This document shows positions 57,225 to 64,000 of a DNA stretch of 64,000 nucleotides, in pieces (the first letter of the stretch is position 1; the number at the start of each line of letters is the position of its first letter). The position numbers were made by a program, and so were the translations under genes. The notes beneath the pieces were generated by a model, which was not told the origin of the DNA, did no database searches, and saw only the letters and a list, made by a program, of their open reading frames with translations. Where the stretch lies: positions 473,132 through 537,131 of the forward strand of contig CM119266.1 of NCBI GenBank assembly GCA_051294375.1. The letters are read 5' to 3'. This DNA is from Paraspadella gotoi (lineage: Eukaryota > Chaetognatha).

Positions 57225-57307
<83 letters not shown>

Positions 57308-59513
57308 CGGATTGGAAGCTGACTGAATGGATACATGTGCGTACGAAATTAATTGAGGGAGGAGAAGCAGAGAAACTGGAATTAAAATTCACATGATATT
57401 TTCATGCGTAGAAAAACTGTTTCCTTGATTAGTTTTAGCAATTTTCTCATTTCCTTATTATTTTAATTTCTATTGTTTCAAATTTGTAAGTCGTCGCTTC
57501 TTTAACAAATTATTCTTCTTAATAATAATACTGTTTTGACTACTTTTACCAGTCATTGCATTATAATCCGTTTACTCGATTGTGGCACAATATCGCCTTG
57601 CGCACGATGCGCCCAATTGAAGGTGGGCGCAATCCTAATGAACCCGTTTTTCTTCCCAAAGCGAGTCTTCTGGCCATGATGGAAGGCGCCACCGCGACGG
57701 CCCTTCTCGTGGCCGGCGGCAAGGAGGGTCTCGAGCCCTGCAGGACCGTCTCCATCGTCATGGGGCTGCCCTACACCATCGTCGTCTGCTTCATCTGCGT
57801 TCTCTCTACCGACTGTTGCAGGTAGCGCCTTTTACCGAGATGTGTGTATCTTGATTAATGTGTGTGTCATTATGATTTTAGCTCAAATACTTTGTCTACT
57901 TCAAGCTGCATAACGTTAAGTTACGAAACTCAAATAATCAATGAATTCAAACAGTTAAATTCTAACAATTGATCAATTATGTCATATAACGACAAAAAGA
58001 AATAAATCAACCAATCAAATTAACCAATGACAGAAAAAGTCAATTCAATGAAATCAAATTAAAAAATATATCAAAATGAAACAATTCCATCAAATTGATC
58101 GAGTCATTCAAAATCAATCAAAAATAAATCCAATCAAAATCTAAATCGGAATCTAAATTAAATCAAAATCAAAATTAAATCAAATCAAATCAATCAAATC
58201 AAATCAAATCAAATCAATCAAATCAAATCAAATCAATCAATCAAATCAAATAAAATCCATATCAAATCAAATATATATCAAATAAATCCATATCAAATCA
58301 AATCCATATCAAATCCAAATCCAAATCAAACCAATCAAATCACAATCAAATCAATCAAATCCATATCAAATCAAATCAATCAAATCAAATCCATATCAAA
58401 TAAAATATATATCAAATCAAATCCATATCAAATCAAATCCATATCAAATCCAAATCAAACCAATCAAACCAAATCAAATAAACCAAATCAACCAAATCAA
58501 TCAAATCAAATCCATATCAAATCAAATCCATATCAAATCCATATCAATCAATCAATCAAATCAAATCCATTCAATCCATATCAAATCAAATCCTATCAAA
58601 TCAAATCCATATCAAATCCAATCCAAATCAAATGCAAATCAAATCAAATCCAAATCCAGCACGAATTCATGGAGATTGACCTCATCCGTGACCCAAGTTC
58701 CGTGTCTCTCTTCTCCGATCCCTTTTGCACTTGGAACCCCCGTCTCACCATCTCCTTCTTCGTCAACGTCCTCGCGGCGCCGTGGACGGTGGGCGTGGCC
58801 GCGGCACGGATGGCGGGCTCGTCGAGGCGTGGCTCTACGCGTGCCCATGGCCTTCGCTCTCCTCCTCTTCGTCGTTCTCCACGCTTGTGATGTTGCACTG
58901 TACGGACTGTGGGCGATGGCGTGGATAGTGTACTTGGCACACGCGGGTTTGTGAGAAATACAATTTGTGGTCTTTTTTATATTTCCATTGTTTTTTTTTT
59001 TACGTTGTTTTTTTTTATTTGAATTAAGCAGCAAGAGTCTTTGTCGTCAATCAAAGACAACAATATTTGATTTTTTTAGTGTTATATATTTTTTATGCTT
59101 AACTTTGTTACTTACTCTTAGTTTGTAAGTTGATTAAACATTGATTCTCTTTTCGTCACTAATTTAATCAATTTCATGAACTAAATATTCCTGCGTCCAA
59201 CGACTCCTCCCCCCAAACCCTTTCCTCCAGCGATGGTGACCAGCGTCCGCATCACGGCCCGCGAGCTTCTCCACATCAACGGCAATCCCGTCGAGGACTT
59301 TTTCGCGGCGATGCTCTTCTATCCCGGAGTGGCGCTGCAGCTGGAGGCCGCGGCTGAAGACGTTACAGCCCTGAAGACCCAGAGTCACCGCCGCAGCTGC
59401 TCGTCGAGAGTCCGAAGACGATTGATCCTCCGGTCTCGCGTTTGGAGGGAACCCCGAATCCCACCTTCGAGGACGACGCTCCTAAGGGCGCCGACGAATC
59501 TACTAAATTTTAA
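57032..59513 (+). CDS. BCCT-family transporter, four 3' exons in order (frameshifted)
   Basis: Exons 57032-57222, 57662-57821, 58661-58946 and 59231-59513 show the gene's C-terminal order in one piece. A loop has FEDEEMWFALMESYDNLGG. A helix then carries LCGIILYFVTSSDSGSLVID. The next exon has AMMEGATATALLVAGGKEGL and SIVMGLPYTIVVCFICV. The added hydrophobic region WNPRLTISFFVNVLAAP...AMAWIVYLAHA and the C-terminal tail follow. TSSDSGS and the helix pair after it are BCCT hallmarks (BetP/CaiT family), with sodium- or proton-driven uptake or exchange of quaternary-ammonium compounds known for the family. Several one-base losses break the frame (for example after DNLG, and in FWAMM); the same losses are not shared by other copies. 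The intron 57822-58660 is the AAATC/CATATC repeat. Confidence 0.7.
57225..57307. repeat. (GA)n microsatellite next to a BCCT donor site
   Basis: Starts three bases after the GTGAGG donor. Also present beside the other copies of this exon. Confidence 0.9.
58140..58660. repeat. AAATC/CATATC repeat in BCCT intron
   Basis: About 500 bp of AAATCAAATC and CATATCAAATC units up to the acceptor CAAATCCAG of the next exon. It is the reverse-strand view of the repeat at 52139-52620. Confidence 0.9.
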
Positions 59514-59929
59514 AATGGTTTATGATCATTAAAAGATTTTTAAAGAGAATTAACTTCTATCTATTCCGTCCTTGGACTTTGGACCTCGTGGGTTGTTTCC
59601 TTGTTTCTTTGTTTCCAAAAAATACCACAATGTTGTTAATGGATGAGACTTTCTCCTCTTTTTTCTATTTTAAGAACGGTCAATATATTTTCAAAAGTTT
59701 AAGCACATTGTAAAATATTTTGCACTATGTTATGAGGAAGATAAAATAAAATAAATGAAAAAATAGTAAGTTTATATATATTTTATTTATAATCAAAATG
59801 AAAGACAACTTTTGAAGATATTATACTTATAGATTTTTTTTATCTTTTATTTCACGGATGCATACTAAAGCCGTTGAATATAGGAAATATTGAAATTTGA
59901 AAAAAAACAAGGAACGGTTATTCCAAGGT

Positions 59930-60157
59930 GTTGCGCCGCATTACTTTTCTTTTTATGTCATTTATTCTTTATAGTTTCTTTAAGATTTCTTTAAGATTTC
60001 TTTAAAAACAGAAGGTGCGCCAGCAGTCGCTTAGATTTGATTTTTAACAAATGAGCAACAAACTATAAGCAAGTTATAAGCGTTTTTAACGTAAGTGGGA
60101 CAAACGACCGACAGACATACCGACGGACCGACAAACCGACCGACAAAAGTGACTTAT
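59930..60157 (+). mobile_element. Truncated copy of the 41193-41455 element
   Basis: Begins GTTGCGCCGCATTAC and matches the reverse complement of 41226-41455 through the (CGAC)n microsatellite and AGTGACTTAT. It then diverges before reaching the hairpin. From here on, the sequence no longer follows the BCCT downstream region. Confidence 0.6.
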
Positions 60158-61100
60158 GGCAGTGTCTACGAAACGCCTTTCTTAAACCATTGATTTCTAA
60201 CTGTAAAAATTACTACTTTTTAGTGTCTCGTTTGATTCTTCTGGTCATTCTTGATTTTAAAATCGGTTTGGAATAGTTATCTCTCTATCATTAAGCACAA
60301 CGCGCTGTTGCTTATTCTAATACTTCAAAATTCGCTATGACGAAAGTTCTTTCAGAGTTTTTGAACTAATTGAGTTGAAAATCTATTTCAACTATCGAGT
60401 TACGAAATCTACGTAAACTATTGGTTTAAAAAAATGGAAAAGTTTTAAGCTTTTTGCGAGAAGAAATGGAGCGTAGACACTCACGTCTTAGTTAGAATCA
60501 GCGATTTTTTTCATTTAAATCTAAGCATTATTATAGAGATGAGCATCGTTCAAATCGAAGTCGATCAAGATTCCTTTATATTTCACTTCTATTCAAACTG
60601 CATAGTCACGGCCATAAACTAAATTATGATCAATATGGGTAGATTCGAAAGCTTGAGCGTCTTGGGAAAGCCAACCGGAGGTAGAGCGCGATCGAAATTC
60701 CCATTTTATCATGCCCAAAAATGGTATTTAATGACTGGTCAGGCCTGTTTTTTCCCCTATTTCCCAAGAAAACCCTGGCTTGATTTTGTAAAATAGAACA
60801 AATCATACATCATCAGTCATGTTTCGAAACCTTATTGTCTTCTCTAATGATAAAAAAAGCAAAAGTTAAAATTCTTGCAATCTTAATGCTTGATAAGCAT
60901 CAAATGAACTGGTTTTTTAGGTGAAACTGCCATAGTCAAGCCTTTCAATTTTTTTCATTTGATTCAAACATCGACAGAAACTGTATTGTTTTTACTATTC
61001 AGTTCAGTAGAGCGCGGGCTTAATTCAAAAGCGTTTTCTCAATATAATGCAAAATTTAAAAAAGTCCAATAAAAACTTATTAAAAACAAAAATCGTCGCA
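60158..61100. other. Intergenic, no feature seen
   Basis: Unique A/T-rich sequence without recognisable genes. Confidence 0.45.
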
Positions 61101-61407
61101 CAGTGTTGCTTGTGAGTTCAAAATGCTAGAAAATAAATTTTTAAATTTTTTATATTATTATATAATATATAAAAATATTATATAAATATAATTATAGTAT
61201 TGGAAAATATTTTTTTTATTCAATCTGAGAAAGGTAGTACTATATATTAAAAAATATATATATATAAAAAATATATTTTATAATAAAATTAATTAATTTT
61301 TTTATTATGGTATGATTAAAAAATATAAGATTAAAATAAAATTTTAATTTTAATAAAATATAATAATCATATTAATATAATAAATCAAAAAAAAATTATT
61401 TTTTTAT

Positions 61408-61440
<33 letters not shown>

Positions 61441-61720
61441 TATAATAAATAAAATATAAATATTTTATTTTTTAATTTTATTTTTTAATTCTAATTATTA
61501 TTTTATTTTTATTATTATTATTTTATTATTATTATTATTTTATTATTATTATATAATTGATAATAATATATATTTTATTATAAAATAATTTATTTTATTT
61601 ATTTAAAATTATAAAAAATTATGTTTAATTTTTTTAATATTCAAATAAATTTAAAAAAAATATTTTATAATTAATATATATAATAAAAAAATATTTTAAC
61701 TGAACGGATTTTTCTGAAAA
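61101..61720. repeat. A/T-only island with (AAT)n
   Basis: Roughly 600 bases with almost no G or C, including AATAATAAT near 61410-61437 and many ATTATT runs. Confidence 0.9.
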
Positions 61721-61948
61721 ATTCAGGCCCAGGATCTCACTGTGCGCCGGTTCTAAGCTTAGTACTACGCATAGTACTAATCTTTGTTGGATCAAAACGA
61801 GCTCGATTTTAAAGGAAAGTTGATCGGTTTGAAGAGCGATTTTTGCGATTGCTTTTGGCGATTACTTTGAACGGATTGTCGGATTATGATGAAATTATGC
61901 ATGTAGATAATGTTTGTAATGTCTATCGAACGCTACCATTCTTTCATT

Positions 61949-61949
<1 letters not shown>

Positions 61950-61979
<30 letters not shown>

Positions 61980-62088
61980 TTCTTTCTTTCTTTCTTTCTC
62001 TCTTTCTTTCTCTCTTTCTTTCTCTCCTTCTTTCTTTCTTTCTATCTTTTTTTCCTCTTTTTCCTCTTTTTCTCTCTCACTCTCTTTT
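61950..62088. repeat. (CT)n/(CTTT)n microsatellite at the retroelement 3' end
   Basis: On the minus strand this is a GAAA/GA tract directly after the relic's last stop codon. It resembles the simple-sequence tails of some non-LTR elements. The related remnant at 5702 is also followed, about 300 bp on, by (GAAA)n. Confidence 0.85.
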
Positions 62089-62089
62089 T

Positions 62090-63890
62090 CTACCCACCTG
62101 TAGTGAAGTTCGGACCTAGTGTGCAACGGACTTGACTTGACTTGATAGGCGTTCGTCCTTCGGGGACTGCCTCACTCTCAATGCTGTCGTCGTATGTGTC
62201 GCGCTCGATTTGATCTATCGAGATCCATTCCGCAAAGATTACATCTAACTCGAACACTTTTGAAAACTCTAGCTTCTTCAACTTCTCTTCCTGAGCTCAT
62301 TAGACCAGCTATCTCACAGCTTCTCCGGTGCTTGCTTATATAATTCGGGCTATACTCTTTCCCACAAACGCACTTCCTTTTCGATGAGTCACTGGCCTTA
62401 CCACCACATACCTTATAGTGGTTAATCAGGTTTGCTTCCTGACGGAAAGATTCATCACATTTTCCGCAACTGAAAGACTTCTTCTGACTGGATACCTCGT
62501 GAATCCTTTTCTTGTGTGTCACAAGACCGGCTCTCGACTTGCATTCTTTTCCACAGTAAGACAAACTAGATTACTTTCTCTTCTCCCAACATTCCTTGTT
62601 ATGCTGTCCCCCCTCCACTTATGCCCTAGACTCTTTTCCCATTCCCACAGGTGGTCCATCCTCTCCTTTACTCGAATTCTTCATAGCTTTCGGTTTCGTC
62701 ATTACTCCTATATCGCACAATCCATCCAGCCTCTCTTAATATTTTCTCCAGTAGTGGTGGGTCCTTCTGTTCCTTTTACCTTTTAACTCCCATTTCTCTA
62801 GTTCGCTCATCCATCCAAGGATTACAGCCTTGGCTATTCGTCATCCTCCATCCTCATCACATGTCCTATCCTTTCTAACACTCTCTTTTCAATTTTCCAT
62901 CTTATGCTTTTATCCTCAGGTGAGATTCACATCCTGCATGTTAACACCTTCCTCCTGCATTTGAATCAACGGGGGCTTATTTCTCGTCTCCACAAATCTA
63001 TATGCTTTGTCTACAAAGCTCTGAAGAGATTTTATTTCCCTTAGAGTCCAAACTCTTACGGCACTGTCAAAAAGGAGAGAGTTTCTAACGCATGCTTCTA
63101 TTATTCTTGCCTGCATCCTCTGGATAGGCTCGACCCACTGAGCTGTTTTTAAGCTTCCACACGTCTTATTTGCTCTCTTGATTCTGTTCTTCACATCGTC
63201 CTTCATCCCATCCAGCTGCTAACATCTTACCCCACCACTACTTCTCTACAAATTCAAGTTTCTCTTCTTTGTCATCATTGTTCCTTTCCTCATATCTCCC
63301 CATGACCTCCTTAACTATTCCCACTCCTCCTTCCACTTCCTTTTCATCCCTACTAGAGTTGTGTCATCAGCAAAAGGCTTTCATAACTATTCCAATGGAC
63401 TCTGAATTCCTTTTGCCCCACATTTCTCCTGTATGAAGCTTCCGGTACCCAGTTGTACTGTATTCCAAATGTATCCCATTCTCTTCGCTCGAGATTTCCT
63501 TTCTATCGCTGCTTGTCTCATCACCGCCTGGTGATATATGTTGAATAAATCACAGGAGTTGGGCATCCTTCCTTAATCTCTTTGTGACCGCTTTCACTAG
63601 TCCCTCTTTCCCTCTTTCAGCATATTCCGTCGTTCATTAGATTTACCAACACCTTCAGGAAGGCGCCATTCAGTCCATATCTCTCCAAGAGCCTCCACAA
63701 AGCGGCTTGTTGACTCTAGGATATGCTTTCTCAGGTCGAGCAGTCTTGCTACTGGTGAAAGTTCCACACCCCTCACCCTCCTTGCTTCCAGGTCTAAAGC
63801 ATCTTCCTGCATTCTAACATCATCTGTGTGGCATCTGCTGTTGATCTTCCGCTCCTGAATCCGATTGATCGTCATCCAGAAGCTCATGTC
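62090..63890 (-). pseudogene. Decayed non-LTR-like reverse transcriptase with C-terminal zinc fingers
   Basis: Read on the minus strand, in order. At 63887-63597, EIWTEWRLPEGVGKSNERRNMLKEGKRD resembles the RT finger region before the palm. Near 63385, AFADDTTLVGMKRK is the RT catalytic box (xADD), reachable only across a frameshift. At 63206-62916, DVKNRIKRANKTCGSLKT, ACVRNSLLFDSAVRVWTL and a post-RT domain appear. At 62564-62178 there are Cys/His fingers: CGKECKSRAGLVTHKKRIH, CGKCDESFRQEANLINHYKVC, CVCGKEYSPNYISKHRRSC and CNLCGMDLDRSNRARHIRRQH. Stops and frameshifts make it inactive. The clade is not determined; the C-terminal finger array is a distinctive trait. It is cut at 63890 by another repeat. 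Confidence 0.65.
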
Positions 63891-64000
63891 TTCTGCCTCG
63901 CTCGCTCGCTCGATCGGTCGGTCCGTCAGGATGGTCTTTGGCTAAAGGATTTTGTATTGTGAGTTTTGTGAATTTATTTTTAAAAGCAGCTGCGGGGGGA
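63891..64000 (+). repeat. Copy of the sequence beside the BCCT exon (53757-53870)
   Basis: CTCGCTCGCTCG, GATCGGTCGGTCCGTCAGGATGG and the next ~80 bases match 53757-53870. Here they abut the reverse-transcriptase relic, not the BCCT exon, so this is either a dispersed repeat or another scaffold piece. Confidence 0.6.

Overview
This is nuclear DNA of an invertebrate animal; I cannot name the clade. Genes are split by short GT-AG introns. Intergenic DNA is very A/T-rich and full of small dispersed repeats, and nuclear tRNA genes are present. The gene set is a METTL27-like methyltransferase, a STELLO/DUF288-like putative glycosyltransferase, alanine aminotransferase (ALT), two tandem cytosolic sulfotransferases and a BCCT-type betaine/choline/carnitine transporter. 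A decayed non-LTR-like reverse transcriptase and small elements carrying hammerhead-ribozyme cores are also present.

Layout of the parts that look accurate. 1-463: 3' part of the methyltransferase gene (-). 464-8697: repeat-rich intergenic DNA with a tRNA-derived repeat, a hammerhead ribozyme at 2415-2515, a 2.1-kb inverted repeat, a retroelement tail and a Helitron/Helentron-like element. 8698-11936: five exons of the STELLO-like gene (+). 21344-24506: a hammerhead-like core, tRNA-Asp, tRNA-Ser and the large 3' exon of the STELLO-like gene. 25567-35851: ALT on the minus strand; one 5.6-kb intron contains both sulfotransferase genes on the plus strand (29614-32192 and 32618-34037). 41885-42742: the last two BCCT exons (-).

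Much of the rest is a second or third copy of these loci, damaged almost only by single-base insertions and deletions and flanked by runs of exactly 25 N (one run of 10 N). 12032-21333 is mostly an inverted noisy copy of 21344-28800 plus about 1.4 kb of extra flank (tRNA-Phe, tRNA-Ala). 42849-52216 is a direct noisy copy of 33536-42823 that then runs on through the BCCT intron repeat and two more BCCT exons to about 53930. There it turns back on itself. 56330-60157 holds further BCCT copies. I read this as unmerged, poorly corrected long-read extensions around scaffold gaps, not as biological duplication. 60158-64000 is unrelated flank with an A/T-only island and the reverse-transcriptase relic.

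The genes do not form a pathway. ALT interconverts alanine and 2-oxoglutarate with pyruvate and glutamate. The sulfotransferases use PAPS to sulfate small acceptors. The BCCT protein probably imports a betaine-type osmolyte. The most unusual signals are the hammerhead ribozyme cores. They occur singly or as a pair reading outward from the arms of a fold-back element, and a second member of that fold-back family lies inside a sulfotransferase intron. A second unusual signal is a pair of elements that share an architecture: one terminal inverted repeat at one end, a hairpin of the same repeat at the other, and an internal GTCGGTCC-type microsatellite.
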